Assembly: GCA_037447655.1 (NCBI GenBank) | Contig: JBBHKE010002707.1 | Span: forward strand, 1 to 64,000 | Direction of reading: 5' to 3' | From: Zygnema cylindricum | Taxonomy: Eukaryota; Streptophyta; Zygnematophyceae; Zygnematales; Zygnemataceae | Length of the DNA stretch: 64,000 bases | Shown: one piece after another, positions 22,840-34,520 of the stretch | How the letters are laid out: each line of letters opens with the position of its first letter | Position numbering within the stretch: the stretch's first letter is position 1 | Notes under the pieces: generated by a model | Database searches by the model: none | Told to the model about the DNA's origin: nothing | Seen by the model: only the letters and a program-made list of their open reading frames with translations | Made by a program: the position numbers and the translations under genes

Positions 22840-23290
22840 ACAATGAAAACTATGAAAGATTTAGGAATTCACCAGATGGATGTCAAAATTGTTTTTCACC
22901 ACGTTGACTCTTCCACACACAACAACTAAAACTGTTCGAAGAGATAGGAAATAAAAACGCCGAGTGTAGGTTGTTGAATGCATGTAGGGAGTAAACCAAT
23001 CTCTTAGGCAATGAAGTTGGAAACTAGATGATTTTCAACCGACTTAGACTTCACCAAAATTAATTTATGCTACAAAAACCTATTGATAAACAAGTTGGGG
23101 TTATCTTCTTTGCTATGTATGTTGATGATTTGCTGATTGACAGTAAGCCAAAGATTAAGTAATTTAAGTTTCCAAATTGACAAAGGAGGCGAACCGTTTT
23201 GTAAACAAGGTAAAACGAGATAGGAAATAGAGATTTACCCAAATGGATTGCACCCGAAAAAATATAACCCAAAAGCAATTGGAAACAGAT
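22840..23290 (+). pseudogene. Ty1/copia reverse transcriptase remnant
   Basis: Plus-strand frames give LGIHQMDVKIVFHHV (compare copia LHQMDVKTAFLNG) and, around 23095-23150, VGVIFFAMYVDDLLI, which contains the RT active-site YVDD. Then LPKWIAPEKI follows. Multiple stops and frameshifts show it is dead. It is oriented opposite to the RNase H fragments at 20-21.4 kb, so at least two insertions or an inversion are involved. Confidence 0.7.
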
Positions 23291-23399
23291 TGTGACATCG
23301 AGATTGTCACGAGGAGAGGTACATGGGGAGAGGGCGAAGGACAAGGAGCGGGTGAGAGAAAGTGAGCTCGAGAGGGAGAGGGAGTGAGTGCAACATGTT

Positions 23400-23790
23400 A
23401 GTTCGTACAATTTTTGAATCTACGTCTACGGAATGTTGGTTCGTAGTTAGTGTGGTATACATTTTGTCGCGTGTCAGTTTCATTTGATTTGGTCGTGCGT
23501 CGGTTTGCGTACTTTGGTTTTGTTTCGTATAGTTTGATGTAATATTTCGTGCGTGTACTTTTACACGTACACGATTAGTTTTGATTTGATTTCGTTTGAT
23601 TCTAGTACCTTACGTCGAGAAGTTTCGTTTCGCGCGACGTACATCTAGTAGTTTCGTTTCGCGTAAGTTAAATTATTCGTACAGGACTTTGTCAGTTTTG
23701 TTTCTAGTAGTTTCATTTTGTTTTGTACCACATTTACGTCTAAGTACATTTAGACACTTCTAGAGTTAGTGTTCTAGATTGTTTCTACGG
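23400..23790 (+). repeat. Degenerate GTACNTCTAGNAGTTTCGTTTCG motif region
   Basis: Repeats of a motif like CTAGTAGTTTCGTTTCGCG, the complement of the array at 13580-13850. It lies just upstream of the GT14 exons. Whether it belongs to a transposon or to promoter DNA is unclear. Confidence 0.45.
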
Positions 23791-23989
23791 CTAAGTTATA
23801 AAGCCATCGTGTGAGTTAGATTGTATAACAATTAGGAATCAATCAAGAGTCAATTAAGGAGGAATGAATTAAGAGAAGTGTACTGTTTAAGGATTGAGTT
23901 AATATGAGTTTATGTTATTGAGTATTTAATTTCTCTCTATCTTGGATTATGCGCTTTTGATGTGTTGTAATGTTTGATTTCATTCCAGC

Positions 23990-24470
23990 AATTCACTCCT
24001 CCCCCTTTCTCGTTCCCTCCGAAGCCCCATCTGTCCCCATATTCCATCTCCCTCTCCTTCCTTCTACTGGCGACCTTCCCTCTCCCCCGCCCTCTACCCG
24101 CCAACTTACGCTCTCTCCCCTCTTCCCTCTCGATTGTCTTTCTCTGTATGTCTTTGCCTCTAAATCCTCACTGACCCTCTCCTTATCCCTCCCTCTCCCT
24201 CTCGCCCTACCTCTCCATTAACTCTATCACTCTCCCTCACACTCTGACTCCCTCGCCCTCCCCCAATCGCTCCTCCTTTCCCTCACCCTCTTCCCCTCTC
24301 TCTTCTTCTCCTCCTCCCTCGCCTTCTCCCTCTCCTTTTCGGTCTCCCCATCCCTCCTCTCCCTCCCTCTCCCTCTCCCTTTACCCCGCTGCTGATATCC
24401 TCCCCCTCCCCCTCTCCCTCCTCTACCCCGCTGCTGACACTCTCCCCTTCCCTCTCTCCCTCCCCCTCCC
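23990..24470. repeat. CT-rich polypyrimidine tract before GT14 exon
   Basis: (CCCTCTCC)n-like sequence ending in the acceptor CCTCCCAG at 24472. It contains two copies of CCCCGCTGCTGAYA near 24390 and 24430. Confidence 0.75.
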
Positions 24471-24472
24471 AG

Positions 24473-27400
24473 GCCCATTGGGGACGTTTGAGTATCCTCT
24501 TGGCGGAGCGGCGCCTTCTGGCCTCCGCCCTCGCAGATAAAGACAATGACCGATTTGTCCTATTATCCGAGAAGTACACTGTCTTTTTCTACTCTTTCAT
24601 TTTTTATTTTTTTTGGTCTTTTCTTGGTTAATTGTCAAAAAACATGGAGACAGCTGCATGTTATTACTAGTATTATTCTCCTTCTCCTTGTCTTCTTCTT
24701 ATTCATGTTTATCAATTCTATTAATTGTTATCTGTTTTATAATTTTTTATTAGTCCAAATTGTTAAATTGACATCTATTAATGTTCCCCGCTTCTCCTTG
24801 TCCTTCGCCTTCTCTTTTTGTTAGTGGTAATAAAATTCTGTTAATTCTTCTCAATTTTAATAGAATTTTCTTGACTTATAATTGTTAAATTAACCCCCCT
24901 CCGTGTCCCCCCCTGTCAGGTGCATCCCCCTCTGGTCGGCGCCGTACGTCCACTCCTACCTCATGGATGCAGAAACCAGCTACTTTGGGAGGTAAAGGAT
25001 ACCCATTTTTTACATATTCCTAACCTTTTTTTGATTTTTTCTATTGGGTTTTACTGTTTTACAATTTTTTTATACTATTTTTTTTTTCTTATTTTTTTTA
25101 TATTTTATTATTTTTGTTCCTGGCTACTTTCCCAGCTACTTTGGAAAAATCTTCTCTGTTGTTTCTGATAGTTTTTAGTATATTTTACTATTTTTCCGTA
25201 CTATTTTCTATTATTCTGTATTTTATATATGTACATTTTTGACTACGACTTTTAATTGACATTTGCATTGAAAGTGAAGTTATTCTGGAAGTCATCTAAA
25301 TCCTTTGTTTTTTACGTATAATTTTTGTTTCTTATCATTATTTGCATTCTATTTGAAATTATTTACGAAATATTTGAACTTGGGGAACTTGATAATAACT
25401 TTTCTTCACCGCCTCCTTACCTCACCCTTCACCCCTTTTTTTTCCCCTCTTTTTTTCCCCACCCTTTTGTGTTTTTCCTTGAAATGATTTTTATCTATTT
25501 GGTCAATTTGAGATCATTTTTTTTATTTTTTTTTCAGTTACAAGACCCCTTTCCGCTGGGTGAAAGCCTTTCTACCGGAAATCAAACAAGAGCAGTGGCG
25601 GAAAGGGTCTCAGGTAATCCCCCATTATTTTAGTTATTTTAAAATGCAAATTAATAAAATAAAAAAAATGTTGTTATCATTATTATTGATATTGCGATCG
25701 ATAATGATGGCATTATTGTTATTATGATTGTTATTATAATTGTTGTTTGTTATTACTAATATTATTATTGCAATCATTTATTATTATTATTAATGATTAT
25801 ATTGTTATTGTTGTTAGTATCTATATCGTTACAATTGTTATCATTTATTAACACTACTATTAATATTCTTTTTTGTTTGTTGTTATAATTATTATAATAA
25901 TTGTCGTGGTTGTTGTTTTTTTATTGCTAGTATTTTTGTTTTCGTTGTCGTTATTATTATAATTAGTTTTATTGTTATCATTTGTTGCATTTGGTTGCAT
26001 GATGTTACGGTGTCAACACGGTACAACTATTAGGAATGTGTCGAATCTCAACATCCAATTTACTTTTTCTTATCTATATTTGTTATTTCAGGAATTCAGT
26101 TGTAAACCTTACGTCCCCCTCCCCCCTCTTTCCTGTTTTCTCTTTCTCCCTCCCTCTCTCTCTCCCTCCCTCCACTCTCTCGCCCTCCCCCGCTTATCTC
26201 TTCCTCTCTCCCTCTCTCCCCACCTTCTCCCCCTATCTCCTTCCTCTTTCTCTTTGCCATCTCTCCTTTCCATCTCACTCTCTCCCATTCACTATTGAAA
26301 CTCTATTGAAGCCTTGTCTAAATTACCATCTATCTTTTCTCTCTCGAGTCCTAACACGCTAAATTGTAAATGTAAAAATTCGTTTGGCGTTTCGTTCTTT
26401 CTAAGTGGTTTGTACTTACCTCTGGTAGTGTAAAAAATTCTTATCGGGAATTACAAGAACCTTGATTCCTTTTAGCGAAACTACACCGCTCATCGTTGTT
26501 AGATTTGACGTTTTTTTCGCCACTTAAAACGTCTTTTCTTTGTGCGCACTTGTCAGATTGTCAATCCGATGGTTGCTATTGGAAGGCAAGATTCTCGCCT
26601 TCCTATTGGTGGTCTTCGATTGATAATCCGACAAGTGCGCACAAAGAAAAGACGTTTTAAGTGGCGAAAATGTTTTAACACTAATGTCAATGAGCGGCGT
26701 AGTTCTACCTTCATTAGGTATACTAGAATTAGCCTTATCTCCAACCGCCTTTGTGGCTCGGTTATTGTTTTTCCCAAGTGTTTTTTGTCTCAATGGTAAA
26801 TCATTAAAATTTGAGACCAAAAATGTATCGACAAACCTCTTTTTGCTTCCTTATTTGTCTCTGTTTTACTTCTCTTTTGCTCTTTTGGCCTTAACTTTAT
26901 TTCTTTTTCTTTGTTCTTTTCTTATTTTGGCCTTTCGTGGCCTCTCCACTCTTCAACTCAATTTCCCTCTCCCTTTCCCTCTTTTCTCCATCACCCCCTC
27001 GTTTTCCTTCTCCTCTCTCTCTCTAACTCTCTCTCCCCATCCCTCTGCCCCTCCCTCCCCTCCCTATCCCTCTCCCTCCTCCCTCTTGCCTCCCCTCCCT
27101 TCTCACTCTCCCTTTCCCTCTCCTCTCCCCTCCCCTCTCCCTCCCCCCCCTCTCTTTCTTTCTCTCTTTATCTCTCCTTCTCTCCCCTCTCCCTTTCCCC
27201 CTTCCCCCCAGTGGTTCGCCCTAATCCGATCGCACGCCTTAGTGGTAATAAACGACAAAGTGGTGTACAATGTACTTCTCACGCGCCACAAGGATCCGGT
27301 ATACTTTACTTTATTTTATTTTATGATCTTGTGTCTTTGAGTTTGTTTTGCTTTTAGTTTCTTTTTCTTTTAGTTTTTGCTTTTGTTTTTTCGTGTATTT

Positions 27401-28608
27401 TTGCCTTGTATCTTACGTCATCTTTGCGATTTTCTCTCCCGTTTTTAAAAACGCCGATTCCCTCATTGGTGTTTATTATCACTAATAACATAATTGTTGT
27501 ACTCATGGTTTTTTTATTTTTGCACACTGATTTATTTATTTTTGTTATTTTGACAGACTTTGGATGAGAATTACATTCAGACTCTCCTTCCGGTAAGCAA
27601 ATTTTCTTGCCAATTGTAGCTACAACAAATTCCCACTATTCTTCCTTCAGTTTTCTGCTGTCATCACTTGCCCTGCCTCCTGCTTATCTATTTCCCATCT
27701 ATCCATATACACATTTTTCCAATTATTCATTTACCCACATTCCTATACATCCATTTACTTATTTTCTATTTATCCATTAACCCATTTTCCCATCTATCCA
27801 TTTACCCATTTTCCCATCTATCCATTTACCCATTTACCCAGTTTCCCATCTATCCATTTACCCATTTACCCATTTTCCCATCTACCCATTTATCCATTTT
27901 CCCAACTATCCATTTACCTATTTACCCATTTTCCCATCTACCCATTTATCCATTTTCCCATTTATTCGTTTAGCCATTTCCCCATCTATCTATTTACCCA
28001 TTTACCCATTTTCCCATCTATCCATTTATCCATTTTCCCATCTATTCATTTACCCATTTTCCCATCTATCTACTCACCCATTTACCCATTTTCCCATTTA
28101 CCCATTTTCCCATCTATTCATTTACCCATTTTTCCGTCTATCTATTACCCATTTTCCCATTCACCCGTTTACCCATTTATCGATTTACCCATTTGTCAGT
28201 TTTGCCCACTTATCCCTTCCTCCATTTGTTCATTTCTTTTCCTTTTATTTTTTCTAGATGGTGGATGGTTCCCACATAGAAAATCGCCCCCTCACATACG
28301 TAAAATGGCAACACGTCTTCACATCTCACCCGTATACATTTCAAAATAAAGAGATAATACCCGAAACTTTCGAAGAATTGCGAACTTTAAATATATCGAT
28401 GCCCGAAGGACTTGACCATCTTTGGTCGGAAAGACCGTCTTGTACGGTAAACGGAAAACCGCGCCATTGTTATTTATTCGCTCGAAAATTCGCCGAACAC
28501 CAGACGAAAATGTTAATGGAGGTTGGAGACGTACTTCAGCTTTTTAAACCACAAGAAGAGGGAGAGGGAGAAAAAAAGAGGGAAGGGATGGAGACTCATG
28601 GAGAGTAG
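24473..28608 (+). CDS. GT14/DUF266 Core-2/I-branching-type glycosyltransferase (3' six exons)
   Basis: Exons at 24473-24573, 24920-24991, 25538-25613, 27212-27298, 27557-27592 and 28258-28608 join with GT-AG introns in consistent phase into 240 codons. The product shows the family order: AERRLLASAL, FVLLSEKCIPLW, WRKGSQWFALIRSHALVV, DENYIQTLL, RPLTYVKW...HPYTF, and CYLFARKF near the C-terminus. Plant members are Golgi type II membrane enzymes of glycoprotein or proteoglycan glycan synthesis; some are glucuronosyltransferases. The exact substrate cannot be read here. The Cys before DENYIQTLL in many relatives is absent. Exons for the membrane anchor and N-terminal half were not found between 17.6 and 24.4 kb. 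The tail (EEGEGEKKREG) comes from GA-rich sequence. The gene is 5'-truncated or has a long 5' intron. Confidence 0.75.
26110..26285. repeat. CT-rich tract in GT14 intron
   Basis: (CCCTCTCT)n-like polypyrimidine DNA on the coding strand. The preceding 25660-25980 is (ATT/GTT)-rich simple sequence. Confidence 0.75.
26484..26699. mobile_element. MITE, T3 family, copy 4: near-complete palindrome in GT14 intron
   Basis: Ends CACCGCTCATCG and CAATGAGCGGCG, flanked by TA (26482-26483, 26700-26701). Almost the whole 216 bp is self-complementary (for example GTCTTTTCTTTGTGCGCAC with GTGCGCACAAAGAAAAGAC). A transcript through the intron would fold into one long hairpin. Copy 6 at 41876-42087 is the same subfamily. 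Confidence 0.8.
26955..27211. repeat. CT-rich tract before GT14 exon 4
   Basis: Polypyrimidine sequence ending at acceptor CCCCCCAG|TGG (27211). Confidence 0.75.
27680..28215 (+). repeat. Minisatellite TCCATTTACCCATTTTCCCA in last GT14 intron
   Basis: Repeated units built from CCATTTACC, CATTTTCCCATCTA and TTTATCCATT, about 20-25 bp each with variation, filling most of the intron before the last exon. Confidence 0.8.
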
Positions 28609-28866
28609 AAATATGATAAAGTTTCTTTTAAAGAAAAACATATTAAAAGCTACGTTGTAAAAAGATTGAAGATCGTAATGAAAATGGCAAAAAATGGAGG
28701 CCTATTTTCTGATGGAGAAATGCTTTGCATGGAAAAACCGGAGAGGAGCTTTTTATGTAAAAAATATACTTTTAAACAATAGCTTCCGTATTTTTAGCTT
28801 CGGTTTTTCTCTTTGAAAGCTATGAAGCCAATTATTTTACCACGTGTAGTCTTCCATTATTTCGTA

Positions 28867-28872
28867 AATAAA
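28867..28872 (+). promoter_or_regulatory. Candidate polyadenylation signal AATAAA of GT14 gene
   Basis: AATAAA lies about 260 bp after the stop in an A-rich region. Placement only; no other evidence. Confidence 0.3.
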
Positions 28873-29589
28873 ACAAAATAATAGAAAAAAGGACAAAAGA
28901 CAAGAGGATCATAATTTTTTTTATACAGTTAGAACTTCTGAAATTTTGGCAGCCTACCAAAATTAGTGTCGACTACTGTAGTATTTCAAAAAACTAGGAG
29001 CAAAGTTGTATACAAGCTAGGATTTAAATATCAAATGTAATTTACAATTTTGTATTTTCCAAATTGCACCCAAGAGATGTGTATTTTTAAGGTATGTTTC
29101 TAGATCTAGCATGATTTTGACGTTAATAAATGCAAAATCTTGTCAACAAAGTATATATGACAAATCACATGAATTGTTTCTTGTAAAAAACTAAGTTTGG
29201 TTGTTGTGTGACAATTTTTACGATTGAAACATGTTTTTTTTTTTAACCAATGTTTATTTTTTTGTGAAATTTGTGACAGTACTTATTTTGTGAAAAGGGG
29301 CAGTATGGAGGGTAAAGGCATGGTGAGCAAAATAATTAGAAATTGAAGAAAAAAATTAAACGAGGGGAGAGGAGAATCATGGCAAAGAACAATATGAAAG
29401 TAAAGAATAAAACAAAAGACAACAAGAGAATCCAAAAAGAAAATCTAAGGGGAGAGAGTTTTCTCATTATAATCGGTATATTGCATGTCCAAAATGAGGA
29501 GTTATAATTCTTGTAAGTCCAGCTCTAAATTTAGTGTGGAAAGGTCACACCAGTTCACAAGATAAGCAAAGCCGCAATATAAAGACGAT
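28873..29589. other. Unassigned intergenic AT-rich DNA
   Basis: No ORF or repeat boundary that I can support. Confidence 0.4.
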
Positions 29590-30175
29590 GGAATCGTTAT
29601 TAGCGTTAAAGATTTATTAGTGTTAATGCGAAATTAGTAGTGTTGTGTATCGGCAAGAAACTTATCGCAATGGAAACGATACCGATAGTTATTGGTTATC
29701 GAATAGTGAGGGGTACCGATATCTCGCTCCGAGACCAACAAGTTCCTTATCGGCGATAAGTAGAAAATATATACTAGTATTTTATAATAAGTTGTACTAT
29801 ATTTTTCACTGTATGTAGCGTGGCATGCCACGTATGACAGTCTGTTCCGTACCCTGTGTAACGAGAGATAAGAACGGACAGCCATCCGTATAGCTGTACA
29901 AAAAACTGTACAATTATCGTCGATAGTTTTTGGTACCGGTGTTATTGCGATGAAAAACCGATAATATCGGTTTTTATTGCGAATCGGTTTTTCATCGCGA
30001 TAACATCGGTTCAGATATATCGTGCTGATAAACCGATTATCGTAAGCCAAAAAAAGGGGCATATTAGTTATCGGCAAAACTCTACCGATACACAACATTA
30101 TAAATTAGAATTAATATTAATAACTTAGTGCAAGGAGACGTGACAGATTGTAGTCCACCCCCTTTAATATTATTG
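29590..30175. mobile_element. Truncated T3-type MITE interrupted by hAT-like element
   Basis: GGAATCGTTATTAGCGTTA at 29590 is a T3 left end. Beyond the inserted T2 element, GGAGACGTGACAGATTGTAG (30134) matches the interior of T3 copy 5 (GGAGACGTGGCAGATTATGG). The right end was not found. Confidence 0.5.
29638..30100. mobile_element. hAT-like MITE, T2 family, copy c
   Basis: Ends TAGTGTTGTGTATCGG and CCGATACACAACATTA, with 8-bp flanks GAAATTAG and TAAATTAG (7 of 8 match). The interior has CTCCGAGACCAACAAG, conserved among T2 copies. Confidence 0.8.
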
Positions 30176-30447
30176 TTAGCTCAATTTTTTGATTTTTGGC
30201 CAGAAAAAGTCGCGACCGAATTAGTGCTATATTCAAGGAATCAACTAAGGGTGAACCAACATCAGCCGAAAAGTGAGGTTATTTACATGAAAAAGTGCAT
30301 TTCCGTACAGGGTTGTACTACTATTTTCTTTTTTCAGAAAAAACATGATTACTGGAGATTCGACAAGATTCTCAAAACTTTTGGGCGACAAAGTTGGCCG
30401 TCCGATTCCGTGTTTTCAAGGCTAGCGGTCATTGTATCCAGTGTCTG

Positions 30448-30485
30448 GCTAGTCTCCTCCCTTGTTTTCAAGGAGGAGACTAGCT
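30448..30485. repeat. Inverted-repeat hairpin
   Basis: GCTAGTCTCCTCC pairs with GGAGGAGACTAGC around a short loop. Similar CG- or TTC-centred hairpins occur in T5-type elements. Confidence 0.7.
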
Positions 30486-30859
30486 ACAAACTGGACATGT
30501 AAAAGTTGTACACGTGGAAGGGTCGCATATGATCCACGATGGATATGAGATAGGAACGTTACATGAGGCTAGGCCACACGCCTTCGACAGGCTAGAATCA
30601 AATCCATAGAAACCACCAAAAATATCTTTGTTAAATATTGTCCCGTGACGCCTCCGTCACCATCCATCGACATCCGAAATTTGCCGTGCCTGGTTTCTTC
30701 AAATTTTCAACGATAAAATATGAATGACAAAACAACGACAAAAGCTACAAAATACGAACGTACAAAGTGTACATCCACATAATTTAATATGCGGTTGGTC
30801 ATACAGATACTCGTTTCAGATTTTGTGCCTTTGTAACTTTTGACTGTGCTCATAGTCTC

Positions 30860-31015
30860 AACAGGAACCTACGTGGTTCCGTTCGAAATAAAGCACGTAG
30901 GAAATATTTGCCTTGTTGACACGACCTGATGGAGAAGTAAACAAAATATTACTGCCAATTAACGTTTCCGTACGATTACTGTCGGTGCCTGATGGAGAAA
31001 AAGCCTCACCGACAA
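30860..31015 (+). repeat. T4 dispersed repeat, copy 2
   Basis: Begins AACAGGAACCTACGTGGTTC, then AAATAAAGCACGTAGG, GACCTGATGGAGAAGT and CCGTACGATTACTG. Very similar to copy 3 at 34384. Confidence 0.7.
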
Positions 31016-31204
31016 TAACTATGGTGAATGTAACTATGGTGAATGTACAGTACTGTACAATGCTTTACATTCCAATACATTCCAATATCATTCCAAGAGC
31101 TTGTAAGAGTGAAGCTCCATGAAACAAAAACTCCAAAATTCAGACTGACAGAAATACGTATTCGTACGTACCATGTCGTGTTATTATTTTTATCTACTAG
31201 TAAA

Positions 31205-31285
31205 TCAACGCGCGTTACACGGGCATGGACCGTGTCCTGTTTTATCATGCCCGTTACACGCGCATGGACCGTGTCTTGTTTACCA
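31205..31285 (+). repeat. Two-copy tandem repeat, ~50 bp
   Basis: GTTACACGGGCATGGACCGTG is followed by a second GTTACACGCGCATGGACCGTG; each is followed by TC(C/T)TGTTT. (Motifs trimmed to the shared core.). Confidence 0.6.
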
Positions 31286-31389
31286 AAATGTCTTACTACT
31301 ATTGTACAATTCAAGTCGTCCGTACGGATTTTTGTAGACGCGACCCAAATCAACACAACGATTGACGGAAAATCGAGCAAAGAATTTAC

Positions 31390-31991
31390 GACACCAAATT
31401 GTACTTGTTGAAAAGAACGGCTAGCTTCTGAAATGCCAGCATCTTATAATTGGACGATCACGAACGAATGATTCACGTTAAAGACTCTTTAGTGCTCGTG
31501 GCGGTTTTCATCTTTATTCATTGACAGGAACGAGCAGCCAAGATCTAACGGTCAAGAACGTTTGCCGAGGGAGTACTTTGAATGTTACCTGTTTGCTAAC
31601 GTTAGCAGAGAGACAAAGCTACGTGTTTGCCGACGTAGGCCGAAAGGCAACGCTACCGGATTGTTGACGCCCGCCGGATGACACGCCGTTTACGGGTGCA
31701 GACGGACAGAAAGTCGGCCTATTTAAAGGTTCTCAAACGGACGACCAAAGGACTATAATTTGTATAAAGATTTACACGATCAGACCAGGATTCTCCAAAG
31801 GTACGGGAGTTAACACTCACCGCTAGATTATACTTAGGGTATTTCCCTGTGAAGCAATCGCTCCATCCGGTCTTTTATTTGGCTCCCACCTCGAAAGGGA
31901 GGCTGTCACCTACATTATGCGTAAAATCGTTAAACATGGAGAATAAAGACACATGTCACAATAAATCGCCTCCGTAGTTTTCACACGTCGT
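31390..31991 (+). other. Unassigned contig end, possibly LTR-like
   Basis: TATTTAAAGG near 31719 and AATAAAGAC near 31942 look like a TATA box and poly(A) signal in the right order for an LTR. No partner LTR, primer site or coding region is visible before the gap. Confidence 0.2.
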
Positions 31992-32001
31992 NNNNNNNNN
32001 N
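31992..32001. other. Assembly gap (10 N)
   Basis: Ten N residues join two contigs; the true distance and orientation across them are unknown. This bears on the misplaced TBL exon at 32957-33249. Confidence 0.99.
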
Positions 32002-32956
32002 CCCTACTTATGTTGGGAGGGGGGAGGGAGGGAGAGGGGGAGAGAGGGAAGGAGAGGAAGGGGGAGGATGAAATTTTGTTCGTTGTTGAAATTGAGCCTT
32101 AACTTAGGCTAGGAGAGAAGAATGAGCTTGAAAAAATCCACACCAAAATCGTGCACATGTCAACATCAACCAAGAAGCACAGTAAAATTCAAACTGAACT
32201 GAACTGAACTGAAATAAGGTCAAGTATTTCATTAGTCAAGCGCATCAAATCTAGTTTGAAATCCATACAATAGATATGGTTAAAGTCCACACTAAAAGTG
32301 GACTAAGAGTTTTTCAGTTTCTTTCACTTGCAAACTAGGCTCTTACCACTCTTATTTATTGACTTTGTTGTTATTGTATTCATCCCATTTCATTTTTAGA
32401 ATATTCTCCATTCTAGATTACTCGTTAAAACTTTTCTACAAAGACAAAACCCCCATTTATTTCCTTTTTTTTTGTCGAAAGAAACCTAGGTTGCTTTTTG
32501 CCGAAAGTTAAGACATGTACGTTTGTCACTATTTTTTGTGTTTAATCTGCCAGAAACCGGTGATTATGTTTTTAACAGATTCCATTTTTCTACCTGTTAC
32601 ATCCTGTAAACTAGTTTTTTATTAAGAGGAAAGGGACAAAGCAAAAAAGATCACCGATTAGATTTTTTTCCCCGTACGGTGACTCATTGGATCTAACTTG
32701 AAAATTTTCATTTTTTTTTCCCATTCTTCAACGGGTTCACCTGTTTCTTTTTTCTCATTATTAGCATCTATTAAATAAATGGAAGTCTGGTATTGCGGTT
32801 TAAAATCTTGTTAAGCTTTTCAAAACACCCAAGACTATTAATTGAACAAGTCCTCTCTCTCCAATGTTGTTTCTAAAACCAAAAATTCGTTTGAACACAA
32901 ACCACAAAAACCGGTTAAACTCTATTTTTCCCACCTAACTTTTTTTGTCTTTCCAG

Positions 32957-33249
32957 GCCATAAAAATTGTATGTCATACGATGGACCAATCAAAGTCCCC
33001 CAAGATCCCTCTATCCTCCCTTCTTATTTCCATTGGGCGGATTCGAGACGACAAAATGATATTGCCAAAAAATATGTTGAAGAAGTTGGAGGGATATATA
33101 TGGATATAGAACATTCCACATCCCTTAGACCCGATGGCCATCAGGGTTTTAAAGGCGCCGGAAAGTGCGATTGTCTTCATTATTGTCAACCGGGGATTTA
33201 CAATACATGGACACAAATGATGTACAATTTTTTCAAGGAGCTTGTGTGA
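32957..33249 (+). CDS. TBL/PC-esterase (DUF231) last exon, orphaned
   Basis: After acceptor TTTCCAG (32956), an exon encodes the C-terminal part of a trichome-birefringence-like protein. It includes HKNCMSYDGPIKVPQ, GGIYMDIEHSTSLRPDGHQG and DCLHYCQPGIYNTW, and stops at TGA 33247-33249. The D-x-x-H of DCLH is the family's conserved C-terminal catalytic pair. TBL proteins are Golgi polysaccharide O-acetyltransferases or related esterases. No upstream TBL exon lies between the scaffold gap and here. Its starting phase fits exactly the end of the exon at 40744-41094, which lies downstream. Either this ends another paralogue whose front lies across the gap, or the locus is rearranged. Confidence 0.7.
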
Positions 33250-33544
33250 GTGAAATGGATTTTTTTTTTTGGGCTTTTGTTTACCATTTTGGAAAGGATT
33301 TGAAGTTGTGGGATGAGTTCCAAAGATTAGTTATGGAATGTGTGGTTTACATTGTGGCATCGTTTTTGTCGAAAACGAGTTAGGAATGAGAAATGTAGCG
33401 AAAAAATATAGTTAGGAAAATAAGGATTCAAATGTAGAGGAATTGATTGAGTCATTGGAAAGGATTTGCAGTTCCACATTTTCAAAATTTGCTTTTCATT
33501 GTGGTAATGTATACACAGATTGATCGATTATGATATTGATTTAA

Positions 33545-33550
33545 AATAAA
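33545..33550 (+). promoter_or_regulatory. Candidate polyadenylation signal after TBL exon
   Basis: AATAAA about 296 bp after the stop codon. Confidence 0.3.
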
Positions 33551-33989
33551 GGTTTAAATGGTCGCGTCGCATTTTGCATTTAGGATGCAAGCGATATATA
33601 GTTTGTGAAGGAGCCCTTATTAACTGATATCTGTTAACGGTAGAAGAACATAAACCTACTACCAAAAAAGTTGTAACAAAAGACAAAAGTAAGAAGCGAG
33701 AATGTTTTGTCATCCAACAAAAAACCCACTTTCTTTCTTTTGTGGTTGTGGTATTGGGAATTTTGGTATAATAATGTCATTGTTTTATAGTTCTATATAA
33801 ACATTGTTGAAAAACCTATTATTATTGCTTGAAGTTGTAGCTTTGATGTTACGATGTACCTTACTCCACATGCTTATACTTTCAATTATAGTTATTTATG
33901 TTAAAAGTCTCGTGTCTTTGAGAAAAAAAAAAGTATCTCAGCAATTAAATAAATAATGTTGAATGTTCAAAATCTGTTCTACAGTGGCA

Positions 33990-34380
33990 ATTTTTCTAGA
34001 AATGGCATAAAATCTTGCATTTAGTTCAAAGATTTCTCGCGGCTTCCGGTAGCCTCGCATCCACCCTGGCGGAAGGCACATGGCCTATGCTACGTGTAGC
34101 CACCTGATCGCGCGTTCATCGTGGATATTTTTCACTATTCCACGAGGCGCAATGCTATACGTTCAGGCTCTTAAAATTGACCTCCTTCAGGTCACTTGTT
34201 GCAAACTGAAATGTTCGACCGATGGCGTATACGATTCTGCATCCGACGGTCAAATTTTACGCCCATAACCTTGGAGAATCACATCGGTCGTTTTCCGACA
34301 AACAAAAAAATTTGTACGGCATTTTACGAAACATTTCTACCAGTAAACAACCTCATTTTTAACCTAATGGAACTTCACCC
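33990..34380. mobile_element. T5-like element, 5' end unclear
   Basis: The right end CTAATGGAACTTCACCC is followed by TTA (34381). The interior has ACGAAACATTTCTACCAGTA and CATAACCTTGGAGAATCA, shared loosely with T5. The left terminus was not found. The T4 repeat begins directly after it. Confidence 0.45.
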
Positions 34381-34383
34381 TTA

Positions 34384-34520
34384 ACAGGAACCTACGTGGT
34401 TCCATTCGAAATAAAGCACGTAGGCGTTAGTTGACTTGATGGCACGACCTGATGGAGAAGTGATGAATATAATCGTTTACGTACGATTACTGGCGACGCA
34501 TGATGGAGAAGAGCCCTAAG
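34384..34520 (+). repeat. T4 dispersed repeat, copy 3
   Basis: AACAGGAACCTACGTGGTTC through GATGGAGAAGAGCCCTAAG, nearly identical to copy 2 over its first 45 bp. Confidence 0.7.

Noticed and set aside
27680-28215. CRISPR-like array
   Set aside because: Units are short, contiguous and degenerate with no unique spacers; it is an intronic minisatellite in a nuclear genome.
31390-31991. Solo LTR at the contig end
   Set aside because: Only TATA-like and AATAAA-like words; no TG...CA ends, TSD or partner.
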